Shown one piece after another: positions 28,344-37,288 of a DNA stretch of 64,000 bases (within the stretch, counting starts at the first letter, position 1; each line of letters starts with the position of its first letter). A program made the position numbers and the translations under genes. The notes under the pieces were generated by a model that saw only the letters and a program-made list of their open reading frames with translations, was not told the DNA's origin and searched no databases. The stretch is from Azoarcus sp. KH32C. Lineage in GTDB: Bacteria; Pseudomonadota; Gammaproteobacteria; Burkholderiales; Rhodocyclaceae. The stretch spans positions 930,001-994,000 of the forward strand of contig NC_020516.1 in assembly GCF_000349945.1 (NCBI RefSeq). Reading direction: 5' to 3'.

Positions 28344-28419
28344 GGCCAGGTAGCTCAGTTGGTAGAGCAGCGGATTGAAAATCCGCGTGTCGGCGGTTCG
28401 ATTCCGTCCCTGGCCACCA
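28344..28419 (+). tRNA. tRNA-Phe (GAA)
   Basis: A 76-base cloverleaf: acceptor GGCCAGG/CCTGGCC, D arm GCTC/GAGC, anticodon stem GCGGA/TCCGC with loop TTGAAAA (anticodon GAA at 28377-28379), T arm GGCGG/CCGTC with TTCGATT, and encoded CCA end. I saw no repeat of its 3' end nearby that would mark an integration site. Confidence 0.98.
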
Positions 28420-28430
28420 GATTCAGAAAA

Positions 28431-28460
28431 CGGGTCAGCGCAAGCTGGCCCGTTTTTCGT
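28431..28460 (+). terminator. Intrinsic terminator after tRNA-Phe
   Basis: Stem CGGGTCAGC, loop GCAA, GCTGGCCCG (one internal mismatch) is followed by TTTTTCGTTT, 11 bases after the CCA end. Confidence 0.88.
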
Positions 28461-28524
28461 TTACGTTGCAATCGGCGCAACACGGTTGTCCGCGCGGGGG
28501 CAATATTTCCCCCGTTTTCTGCAG

Positions 28525-28533
28525 TGCTATAAT
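28525..28533 (+). promoter_or_regulatory. Extended -10 promoter of hemA
   Basis: TGCTATAAT gives a perfect extended -10 with TATAAT at 28528-28533, 33 bases before the hemA ATG. No strong -35 is seen. Confidence 0.65.
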
Positions 28534-28565
28534 CCGCGAACTTAAGCCCCCCACTGCGATCACGC

Positions 28566-29819
28566 ATGCAACTCTATGCTCTTGGCCTGAATCATCACAC
28601 CGCTCCGCTCACTATCCGCGAGCGGGTGGCGTTTCAGCCTGAGCGGCTGGACGATGCATTGCATGATCTGACGCATGCGCGCACCGTGCGTGAGGCCGCG
28701 ATCCTGTCCACGTGCAACCGGACGGAGCTGTATTTCGCCACCGAACAGCCGCAGCACGCCGCAGACTGGCTCGCGCGTTTCCATAGTCTCACCCTGAGCG
28801 AAGTTTCCCCGTATCTCTATACCTATCCGCAGCGCGATGCGGTCCGTCACGTCTTCCGGGTCGCGAGCGGCCTCGATTCGATGGTGATCGGCGAGCCGCA
28901 GATCCTCGGTCAGGTCAAGGATGCCGCGCGCCGCGCCGAAGAGGCGGGGACGATGGGAACGCTGCTGCACAAGCTGTTCCAGAACACCTTTGCCGTGGCC
29001 AAGGAGGTCCGGTCGACGACGGCGATCGGCGCCAATATCGTTTCGATGGCGGCCGCTGGGGTGCATCTGGCCGAGCGGATCTTCGAGCGCCTGTCGGACC
29101 AGCGCGTGCTCTTCATCGGCGCCGGCGAGATGATCGAGCTCTGTGCGGCGCATTTCGCCGGGGCGCAACCGAAGCACATCACCGTCGCCAACCGTACGGA
29201 GTCGCGCGCGTTGGCGCTTGCCGGTCGGTATGGGGCCGACGTGATGCGCCTGGATGGCATTGGTGACGTGCTGGCGCAGTTCGACATTGTGGTGTCCTGT
29301 ACGGCGAGCCCGCTGCCGATCGTCGGCCTCGGCATGGTCGAACGGGCGGTCAAGGCGCGCCGTCACAAGCCGATGGTGATGGTCGACCTCGCCGTGCCGC
29401 GGGATATCGAGAAGGAAGTCGGCGACCTCGACGACGTGTTCCTGTACACGGTTGACGATCTCGCGCAGGTCGTCGACGCGGGGCTGGAATCGCGCCAGCA
29501 GGCCGTGATCGAGGCCGAGGAAATCATCAATAGCCGCGTCGACGGTTTCCTGCACTGGATGCAGGGGCGTGACGTGGTACCGACGATCCGGGCGCTGCGC
29601 CTGCATGCGGAAACGCTGCGCGCCGCCGAGCTCGAGCGCGCACGCAAGCTGCTCGCGCGCGGCGAGGATCCGCAGAAGGTGCTGGACGCCCTGAGCCACG
29701 GACTCATCAACAAGCTGATGCACGCGCCGACGCATTTCCTGAACCAATCCGAAGGCGAGCAGCAGGCTGACGCCAGCCGCATGCTGCAGCAGCTCTTCAA
29801 TCTGAATTCCCACGATTAG
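28566..29819 (+). CDS. hemA: Glutamyl-tRNA reductase
   Basis: A 417-residue GluTR, first committed enzyme of tetrapyrrole synthesis by the C5 pathway. It reduces glutamyl-tRNA to glutamate-1-semialdehyde with NADPH. LGLNHHTAPLTIRERVAF opens the catalytic domain; the nucleophile is C50 in STCNRTELY. GEPQILGQVKDA, the NADPH motif FIGAGEMIELCAAHF and the C-terminal dimerisation helix follow. It is the first gene of hemA-prfA-prmC. Confidence 0.97.
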   Translation: MQLYALGLNHHTAPLTIRERVAFQPERLDDALHDLTHARTVREAAILSTCNRTELYFATEQPQHAADWLARFHSLTLSEVSPYLYTYPQRDAVRHVFRVASGLDSMVIGEPQILGQVKDAARRAEEAGTMGTLLHKLFQNTFAVAKEVRSTTAIGANIVSMAAAGVHLAERIFERLSDQRVLFIGAGEMIELCAAHFAGAQPKHITVANRTESRALALAGRYGADVMRLDGIGDVLAQFDIVVSCTASPLPIVGLGMVERAVKARRHKPMVMVDLAVPRDIEKEVGDLDDVFLYTVDDLAQVVDAGLESRQQAVIEAEEIINSRVDGFLHWMQGRDVVPTIRALRLHAETLRAAELERARKLLARGEDPQKVLDALSHGLINKLMHAPTHFLNQSEGEQQADASRMLQQLFNLNSHD

Positions 29820-29876
29820 TCGGGATCGGGCCCTGCAAGGGGTCGCCCGTCGACGCGTCTTCGGCTACTGAAAACG

Positions 29877-30956
29877 ATGAAGCAGAGCATCCGCGACAAG
29901 CTCGATTTCCTGACCTCTCGCCTGACCGAGCTCGATCGCGAGCTGTCGTCGCCCGAAGTCGCGGCCGACATGGACAGCTTCCGTGCGCTGGGACGCGAGC
30001 GGGCCGAGATCGAGCCCGTCGTGTCGCTATACGGCGCCTATCGCCAGGCCGAGGAAGACTGCGAGAGTGCGCGCGGGATGCTCTCCGATCCGGAATTGCG
30101 CGAGCTTGCCGAGAGTGAGCTCGAAGAAGGTGCGGCACGCATCGCATCGCTCGAAGGCGAACTGCAACGGGCGCTGCTGCCGCGCGATCCCAATGATGAC
30201 CGCAACCTCTTCCTCGAAGTCCGTGCCGGCACCGGCGGGGACGAGGCGGCCCTGTTCGCCGGCGACCTGTTGCGGATGTATACGCGCTACGCCGAACGGC
30301 AGCGCTGGAAGGTCGAAGTCGTATCCGCGAGCGAATCGGACCTCGGCGGCTACAAGGAAGTAATCGTCCGCGTGCTCGGCGCCGGAGCCTATTCCAAGCT
30401 CAAATTCGAGTCCGGCGGACATCGCGTACAGCGCGTGCCCACGACCGAGACGCAGGGGCGCATTCACACCTCGGCCTGCACGGTGGCAGTCATGCCGGAG
30501 GCGGACGAGATCGAGGCCGTGAACATCAATCCGGCGGACCTGCGCATCGACACCTTCCGTGCCAGCGGTGCGGGGGGGCAGCACATCAACAAGACGGACT
30601 CGGCGGTCCGTATCACTCACCTGCCGACCGGGATCGTCGTCGAATGCCAAGACGACCGCTCGCAGCACCGTAACCGGGCCCAGGCGATGTCGGTGCTCGC
30701 CGCGCGCATCCACGACATGCAGCTGCGCGAGCAGCAGGCCAAGGAGGCGGCGACCCGCAAAAGCCTCGTCGGCAGCGGCGACCGTTCCGAGCGCATCCGC
30801 ACCTACAACTTCCCGCAGGGCCGCGTGACCGACCATCGCATCAACCTGACGCTATACAAGCTCGACGCGGTGATGCAGGGCGAGATCGACGAGCTCGTCC
30901 AGGCGCTGACGGCCGAACACCAGGCCGAACAGCTCGCCGCCCTGGCGAACGACTGA
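29877..30956 (+). CDS. prfA: Peptide chain release factor 1
   Basis: A 359-residue RF1 that terminates translation at UAG and UAA. The GGQ peptidyl-hydrolysis motif is at 233-235 (SGAGGQHINKTDSAVR). The stop-codon tripeptide at 188-190 reads PTT, where P-A/V-T is usual; P and T are kept. Coiled N-domain and C-terminal domain lengths are normal. It lies 57 bases after hemA and 1 base before prmC, which methylates its GGQ glutamine. Confidence 0.96.
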   Translation: MKQSIRDKLDFLTSRLTELDRELSSPEVAADMDSFRALGRERAEIEPVVSLYGAYRQAEEDCESARGMLSDPELRELAESELEEGAARIASLEGELQRALLPRDPNDDRNLFLEVRAGTGGDEAALFAGDLLRMYTRYAERQRWKVEVVSASESDLGGYKEVIVRVLGAGAYSKLKFESGGHRVQRVPTTETQGRIHTSACTVAVMPEADEIEAVNINPADLRIDTFRASGAGGQHINKTDSAVRITHLPTGIVVECQDDRSQHRNRAQAMSVLAARIHDMQLREQQAKEAATRKSLVGSGDRSERIRTYNFPQGRVTDHRINLTLYKLDAVMQGEIDELVQALTAEHQAEQLAALAND

Positions 30957-30957
30957 C

Positions 30958-31800
30958 ATGGCTGTCGTCGATCCCGTGCCGGACGTCGCAGGTGCCCTCA
31001 AGTGGGCGCGTACGCACATCGTGCTCGCCGAGGCCCGCATCCTGCTGCGGTATGTGCTGCAGTGTCCCGCCTCCCGGCTGATCGCGTTTCCCGAGGCGGT
31101 CCTCGGAGTGGCGGAGTGGGCCGAGTTCCGGTCCCTCGTCGAGCGGCGCGAGGCGGGCGAACCGATCGCCTACCTGACGGGCGAGCGCGAATTCTTCGGC
31201 CGCTCCTTCCATATCACGCCGGCGGTGCTGATCCCGCGCCCCGACACGGAACTCCTCGTCGAACTCGCGATGGCGCATTTCGGCGACAAGCGGGGCACAC
31301 GCGTGCTCGATCTCGGCACCGGGAGCGGTATCCTCGCGATCACGCTGATGCTGGACTTGATCGAGGCGGACGTCACCGCGGTGGACCGCTCGCGCGAGGC
31401 CCTGCTGGTCGCGATGGCCAACGCGGCGCGTCTCGGGGCCAGCGTGTCCTTCGTGCTCGGCGACTGGTTCTCGGCGCTGGGCGAGGAGCGCTATCACCTC
31501 ATCGTCGCCAATCCTCCCTACGTCGCGGCGGCGGATCCGCATCTGGAAGAAGGGGATGTCCGCTTCGAGCCGGCGACGGCGCTGGCATCCGGCCCGCAAG
31601 GGCTGGACGACTTGGCGGCCATCGTATCGGGCGCCCCGGCCCATCTGGAGCCCGGCGGTTGGCTCTTCCTTGAGCATGGCTACGATCAGGCGGCGGCGGT
31701 GCGCGGTTTATTGACCGACGCGGGCTTCTCCGCGATCGCGTCGTGGAAGGATCTGGCCGGCATCGAGCGGGTCTCGGGCGGCCAGTGGCTGGGGCGCTGA
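30958..31800 (+). CDS. prmC: Release factor glutamine methyltransferase PrmC
   Basis: A 280-residue SAM-dependent methyltransferase modifying the glutamine of the RF GGQ motif. The SAM site is VLDLGTGSGILAI (near 117-129) and the catalytic motif NPPY is at 185-188. The N-terminal helical RF-binding domain includes EPIAYLTGEREFFGR and LIPRPDTELLVE. It follows prfA directly, the classical order. Confidence 0.96.
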   Translation: MAVVDPVPDVAGALKWARTHIVLAEARILLRYVLQCPASRLIAFPEAVLGVAEWAEFRSLVERREAGEPIAYLTGEREFFGRSFHITPAVLIPRPDTELLVELAMAHFGDKRGTRVLDLGTGSGILAITLMLDLIEADVTAVDRSREALLVAMANAARLGASVSFVLGDWFSALGEERYHLIVANPPYVAAADPHLEEGDVRFEPATALASGPQGLDDLAAIVSGAPAHLEPGGWLFLEHGYDQAAAVRGLLTDAGFSAIASWKDLAGIERVSGGQWLGR

Positions 31801-31832
31801 CCGTCCCCGCAGATACGCACAGTGCGGTGCTG

Positions 31833-31861
31833 TTGACTGCACCGCGGGCAATGCCTAAAAT
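31833..31861 (+). promoter_or_regulatory. sigma-70 promoter of grxD
   Basis: TTGACT (31833-31838), 17 bases, TAAAAT (31856-31861): a good promoter 37 bases before the grxD ATG. Confidence 0.8.
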
Positions 31862-31898
31862 TTTCCGACTTAATTACTCAACTTTTGAGGCGTACGCC

Positions 31899-32225
31899 AT
31901 GAACATCCAGGAAGTCATTCGCGAACAGGTTGCCGGCAATCCCGTCGTGCTCTATATGAAGGGGACGCCGCAGTTTCCGATGTGCGGCTTCTCGGCGACT
32001 GCCGTGCAGATCCTGAAGAACCTCGGCGTTTCCGACCTCTTCTCGGTGAACGTGCTCGAGAACGACGACATCCGAAACGGCATCAAGGAATACGCCAACT
32101 GGCCGACGATCCCGCAGCTCTATATCAAGGGCGAGTTCATCGGCGGCTGCGACATCATGCGCGAGATGTACGAGAACGGCGAACTGCAGTCGATGCTCGC
32201 CGAAGCCGGCGTCGTCACGAAGTAA
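31899..32225 (+). CDS. grxD: Monothiol glutaredoxin Grx4 type
   Basis: A 108-residue monothiol glutaredoxin with the CGFS active site (C29), the WPTIPQLYIKGEFIGGCDI glutathione-binding block and the QEVIREQVAGNPVVLYMKGTP start. This class carries [2Fe-2S] clusters with glutathione and serves iron-sulfur cluster trafficking. The ATG at 31899 gives the family length. It has its own promoter after prmC and is convergent with the next operon. Confidence 0.96.
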   Translation: MNIQEVIREQVAGNPVVLYMKGTPQFPMCGFSATAVQILKNLGVSDLFSVNVLENDDIRNGIKEYANWPTIPQLYIKGEFIGGCDIMREMYENGELQSMLAEAGVVTK

Positions 32226-32244
32226 GACCCCTGCCGCCGCCTGC

Positions 32245-33339
32245 TCAGGCGGCACCGGCGGCGCTGCCTTCCGTCTTCCTCATCCTCGCGGCAGACTTGT
32301 ACAGCAAGTGTCGCGCGAGAAGGTGGGGAGGCATGCGCAGCCAATGGGCGCGCAAGTAGATCGCGCTTCGCGCGATGAGCGCCCCGACATCCCCGCTTAC
32401 CTCGTTGTCCGGCCTTAGCGCTCGGGCATAGAGCCCGTGAAGGAGCGGCGACGCACGCGTTCCGGCTCGAAGTCGTTGGACGGTCTCGGTCGGGACAGGA
32501 CTGCCGATCAGCCGCTGCGCGAGCGTCAGACCCAGCGCCGTCGGCGCGGCGAGCCCGAGCTCCGTCGCGGCGGTCTCCACGCGCAGCCAGAAGTCGGGCG
32601 CGCGCGCGCCGTCCCGAATCAAGCCGTCGATGTCGAACAGATCCCGCAGTCCGTTCGGAAGCTCGCCGTCGTGCACGAGGTGCACGATGCTGTGGATGAG
32701 CAGGTGCTCGGGGCGTGGGATGCGGATCGACGGGAAGCCGTCGAGCGGTCTCGCGGACTCGATGATGTGACGCGCGTCTGGCGCATGGCGCGATGTCAGC
32801 GGCAGGATGGTGTGATGGACGTCGAGGACGGTGCCGCGGCGCACGTTCACCATCGGCGGCAGTTCGTGCATCCATTGCCGGTAATAGCGCTGGTCGTAGG
32901 CGTCGTTCTTGCCCGAAGTCCAGCCGGCGATCATCAGCCGCAGTTCGACGTCGCCAATCGTTTCACGGGGTACGAGGATGTCGATGTCGCCAAAGAGGCG
33001 CCCGTGGCTCACGGGGTGATCCGACATCGCATAGGCGGCGCCCTTGAGTAGCACGGCGGGTATTCGCAGGGCCGCCAGCGCACGCTGCAGGCAGTGGATT
33101 TCCCAGCGGACCGACTGGCGCTGGCGCTCGCTGAGTTGGGCGACGGCGTCGAGGTGGCGCTGCGGGGCTGGTGGAAGCGGGATGTTCGCCTGCCGCAGGC
33201 GAACCGCCAGAAGTCCGAGCAGGTTGGCGGCCCGCCCGCTGGCGATCAGTGCCGACCAATCGCCGTCCGCGAGTCGGCAGGCGCGAGCCGGGTCCTTGAG
33301 GACCTCGATCAGCGGTGGGGCGGAGGCGTTCATCGACAT
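32245..33339 (-). CDS. Nucleotidyltransferase family protein (NTP_transf_5 type) of a kinase/PqqD-linked operon
   Basis: A 364-residue protein resembling the NTP_transf_5 family of minimal nucleotidyltransferases. The catalytic core is visible as LKG (98-100), then R114 and D118-I-D120 in GRLFGDIDILV, followed by VLDVHHTI. Alternative starts are 33333 and 33363; 33339 is 5 bases after the upstream stop. It is last in a four-gene minus-strand operon behind an HprK-like kinase. Homologues of this family occur in lasso-peptide clusters next to HprK-like kinases. Its substrate here is unknown. The stop lies in a short hairpin (32236-32253) facing grxD. Confidence 0.8.
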   Translation of the reverse strand: MSMNASAPPLIEVLKDPARACRLADGDWSALIASGRAANLLGLLAVRLRQANIPLPPAPQRHLDAVAQLSERQRQSVRWEIHCLQRALAALRIPAVLLKGAAYAMSDHPVSHGRLFGDIDILVPRETIGDVELRLMIAGWTSGKNDAYDQRYYRQWMHELPPMVNVRRGTVLDVHHTILPLTSRHAPDARHIIESARPLDGFPSIRIPRPEHLLIHSIVHLVHDGELPNGLRDLFDIDGLIRDGARAPDFWLRVETAATELGLAAPTALGLTLAQRLIGSPVPTETVQRLRAGTRASPLLHGLYARALRPDNEVSGDVGALIARSAIYLRAHWLRMPPHLLARHLLYKSAARMRKTEGSAAGAA

Positions 33340-33343
33340 CGGG

Positions 33344-34207
33344 TCAGCCGCCCGTGATGGCATCGATCAGGTTCAGCGCGCGCTCGGTCGAATCGTAAGC
33401 AATCTCGAAGCAGCGCGCCCCGTCGAGCATCGCGCACAAGGCGCGAAAGCCGGTTTCGCCCATGCGGTCGCGGTTGAAAGACTGCTCCGCGATGCGGGCG
33501 AAAGCTTCCGCTCGGCCGATTTCGTCACACCAGGGATCGGCGTCGGCGACATAGCGCGGAAAGACGACCCAGCGGCAGCGCGCGGTCTTTTCGGCCTTGG
33601 CGCGCGATTGGGGCGGGGGCGCAGCATGGGTGACAGTGCCCTTGCGCGTGTCCTGGTAGACCGGTCCGAGCGTCGCGCCGGGGAAGGCGCCGACGATGTC
33701 GATCGACGCGTTCTTGAGGCAGATCGGGCGCGGGTTCGGATGCAGGCGGGCGGTTTCGGGATCGAGTATCGCCAGCTCGTCGGAGAGGAGCCGCCAGTCC
33801 TTCAGAAAGGTCAGCGCCGCGCACAGCGTGCTCTTGCCGGCACCGGGAAACCCCGGCATCACCAGGGCGTCTGAGTCTCGCGCGACGACCGCCGCATGCA
33901 TCACGAGATAGCCGAGCGGTCGCGTGGCGAGACACCAGTTGAGTCCCCATTCGAACAGCGCGGCGGCCTGCGCCGCCGGAAGCGGCAGGAAGGGCTCGTT
34001 GTGGTCGAGCAGGAACTGGGCTTGCGGCCGGAGCCAGCTGCGCACCCCGGCCCCCCGCGCGATGCGGACGTCGAAGTCCGTGAAGGTGTCGGCGCGCCCG
34101 GTCTCGACGGCGTCGGGGTAGAAGAAGTCGACATGCGCGCGAACCGACCCGAACGGCGAGCGGAGTCGCAGCGTGACGGGGGCGATTCGGAGGGTTGTGT
34201 CGATCAA
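33344..34207 (-). CDS. HprK-related P-loop kinase (HPr-rel-A type)
   Basis: A 287-residue protein with the Walker A motif GFPGAGKST (119-127) followed by LLSDELAIL (about 140-148), the arrangement of HPr kinase/phosphorylase. It lacks the N-terminal domain and HPr-binding signature of true HprK and matches my recollection of the HprK-related kinase A family. Such kinases modify proteins or peptides; PadeK/ThcoK-type relatives phosphorylate lasso-peptide precursors. It sits between a PqqD-like gene (35 bases upstream) and a nucleotidyltransferase gene. Function here is not established. Confidence 0.82.
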   Translation of the reverse strand: MIDTTLRIAPVTLRLRSPFGSVRAHVDFFYPDAVETGRADTFTDFDVRIARGAGVRSWLRPQAQFLLDHNEPFLPLPAAQAAALFEWGLNWCLATRPLGYLVMHAAVVARDSDALVMPGFPGAGKSTLCAALTFLKDWRLLSDELAILDPETARLHPNPRPICLKNASIDIVGAFPGATLGPVYQDTRKGTVTHAAPPPQSRAKAEKTARCRWVVFPRYVADADPWCDEIGRAEAFARIAEQSFNRDRMGETGFRALCAMLDGARCFEIAYDSTERALNLIDAITGG

Positions 34208-34242
34208 TGCCGTTGCCTCGTCGATGAGGGGCGAGGCCAGTT

Positions 34243-34545
34243 TTACGCATCCGTCAGGATTTCACGCTGTACCAGTTCACGGATCACGCCGATCACGGTT
34301 GTTTCCGTGTCGGTGGTGCGGGATCCGGCGTCGGTGAGATGGTGGACGAGTTCCGCCGTATCCTCCTGGCCCGTCGTGACGATGCGCCGGACGACTTCGT
34401 GCGCGAGGGGCGACACGATCCAGTAGTCGCCGGAGTTCCGATCGAAGACGACGGCCGCACCGTCGCCGTCCCACGCGGGCGAGAGAGCAAGGGATCGCCC
34501 GGGGTACGGGCGGATCGACGGTCCCGGTGGCAAGGGTGTGGCCAA
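34243..34545 (-). CDS. PqqD-family small protein (possible peptide chaperone)
   Basis: A 100-residue protein with a PqqD-like fold: SGDYWIVSPLAHEVVRRIV, then a helical C-terminal part (TTVIGVIRELVQREILTDA). PqqD-like domains (RiPP recognition elements) bind leader peptides and present them to modifying enzymes. No ATG is available at the front; a TTG at 34545 is the likely start. It lies 21 bases after the Tat-protein gene and 35 before the kinase gene, which fits a substrate-presenting role for one or both enzymes. Confidence 0.75.
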   Translation of the reverse strand: MATPLPPGPSIRPYPGRSLALSPAWDGDGAAVVFDRNSGDYWIVSPLAHEVVRRIVTTGQEDTAELVHHLTDAGSRTTDTETTVIGVIRELVQREILTDA

Positions 34546-34566
34546 GCGTGAGGTTGCGACAGGCGG

Positions 34567-35349
34567 TTACTTGCCCTTCTTGCCGCCGCCGGTCGTCGTT
34601 GTGGTGGTGCCGGAGCTGTTGGTGCTGGTTCCCGCGATCGTGCAGACGGATACGAGGTCTGAGGTGAAATCGTAGGTCTGTGTGATGAAGGCGATCACTT
34701 CGCTCTCGGTCATGCCGGTGTTGCCAGGGCAGGTCATCGAGGAAGGACAATAGGTGCCGGTGGTCTTTAGCGCATTCCACATTTCCAGAACCTGCCAGCG
34801 CTGGATCGGATAGCTCGCGAAGGAACCACCGCCGTTCAGCCATGCGGCAATCAGGTGGCTCATTAGCACGCCGCCGGAAAAGTTGGCCGGAAAGGCCAGG
34901 ATGGCCCACAGGCTGGTATTGGAAATGGCTCCCGGCAGGATGCTGCTGACCAGGGTGCCCGGCTGGCCGATGACCGACGCCGGATCCAGTATCGAGTGCC
35001 CGTTGTTGCAGCCGAGAGAGTCCGTGAGCCCAGTATTGAAGGTCGGTGGAGTGGCGCCGGCCGGCCACTTGGAAAGCGTGTCCTGAAGCTTCCAAACCGT
35101 CGGCGAATTTCCGCCGGTACAGGTCACGCTGGCAGGCTGAGCGCTGAGATTGCCACTGATGGCGGCCGACGGGCTTTGACAGCTGACGGCGCCGAGCGCG
35201 GTACGTGCCTGGACGGAGAGGAACACCCCCGCACCGCCCGCGGCGGCGCCGATGAAGCCACGCCGGGACCGCACGCTCAAGGGGGGCGTTGCGGCATCGG
35301 GCGCTTCAAGCGCCTCTTGGCCGGGCATCGGATTCTTATTCATGGGCAT
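34567..35349 (-). CDS. Tat-exported cysteine-containing protein with Ser/Thr-rich tail, unknown function
   Basis: A 260-residue protein with a twin-arginine signal (SRRGFIG after a long n-region, then a short Ala/Gly hydrophobic stretch), so it is predicted to be folded before export. The mature part carries six cysteines, an FPANFSGGVLMSHLIAAWLNGGG block and YCPSSMTCPGNTGM. It ends in a low-complexity tail, TSTNSSGTTTTTTGGG-KKGK. I do not recognise the family. It is first in the operon with the PqqD-like, HprK-like and nucleotidyltransferase genes, hence a candidate substrate. An ATG at 35343 is an alternative start. Confidence 0.75.
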   Translation of the reverse strand: MPMNKNPMPGQEALEAPDAATPPLSVRSRRGFIGAAAGGAGVFLSVQARTALGAVSCQSPSAAISGNLSAQPASVTCTGGNSPTVWKLQDTLSKWPAGATPPTFNTGLTDSLGCNNGHSILDPASVIGQPGTLVSSILPGAISNTSLWAILAFPANFSGGVLMSHLIAAWLNGGGSFASYPIQRWQVLEMWNALKTTGTYCPSSMTCPGNTGMTESEVIAFITQTYDFTSDLVSVCTIAGTSTNSSGTTTTTTGGGKKGK

Positions 35350-35404
35350 CTCGTTTCCCGTTTGCAGCATCGGTGCGTAGAACAGGCATGGTCTGCTGAA
35401 GCCT

Positions 35405-35422
35405 CAGCAAGATTGGTGCCGC
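35405..35422 (-). promoter_or_regulatory. Candidate sigma-54 promoter of the Tat/PqqD/HprK/nucleotidyltransferase operon
   Basis: On the minus strand CGGCACC, AATC, TTGCT matches TGGCACG-N4-TTGCW with two changes. The invariant GG and GC are exactly ten bases apart. It lies about 55 bases before the preferred start of the first gene. The rest of 35423-35560 is AT-rich and could hold activator sites. Confidence 0.65.
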
Positions 35423-35619
35423 TTTTTACAACATTGCAGATGCCTGTTTTTAAGGTAATTTTTTGTCTGCTGATACACGCGTACTTGGAAGTGTAAGAAT
35501 CGCCGACACTTCCGGATGGAATGCGCTTCTGGGGCGCACGTTTCCAACCTAGCTCAGGCGAAGGGCCCGAACAAGCCGTTTGTCATGGCCTTCGTGAATT
35601 GATTCATGCGGGAGCGTTC

Positions 35620-35666
35620 GGTGCGCCGGACGGCGCACCGAGGGGGATGCCGCCGGGCGGCGGCAT
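35620..35666. other. Two tandem GC-rich hairpins downstream of argH
   Basis: GGTGCGCC/GGCGCACC with loop GGAC (35620-35639) and ATGCCGCC/GGCGGCAT (35647-35666) are adjacent perfect stems just after the argH stop. There is no T tract in either direction. They may aid termination or RNA stability. Nothing else is seen in 35423-35619. Confidence 0.5.
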
Positions 35667-35674
35667 GGACAGCT

Positions 35675-37093
<1,419 letters not shown>

Positions 37094-37288
37094 AATGTCC
37101 GTCTTGCGATGACTGCGCCGTGGCCGACCGGGCGAAGGTCGCGCAGTTCCAGCCGCGGGCGGGGTGCGCCATGATGGCCGCGCGTGCGGTCAACTGGCGG
37201 AAAAGGCCGAAAGTATAAAGCAAAAGCCGGGGGACTTCCGGCGGGCGTCCCAGGGCTGCGGGTGCGCGAAACAGGGGGAAAGGTGGCG

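Noticed and set aside
28344..28419. tRNA-Phe as a possible integration site
   Set aside because: No integrase gene and no repeat of the tRNA 3' end were seen nearby; the flanks are core genes.
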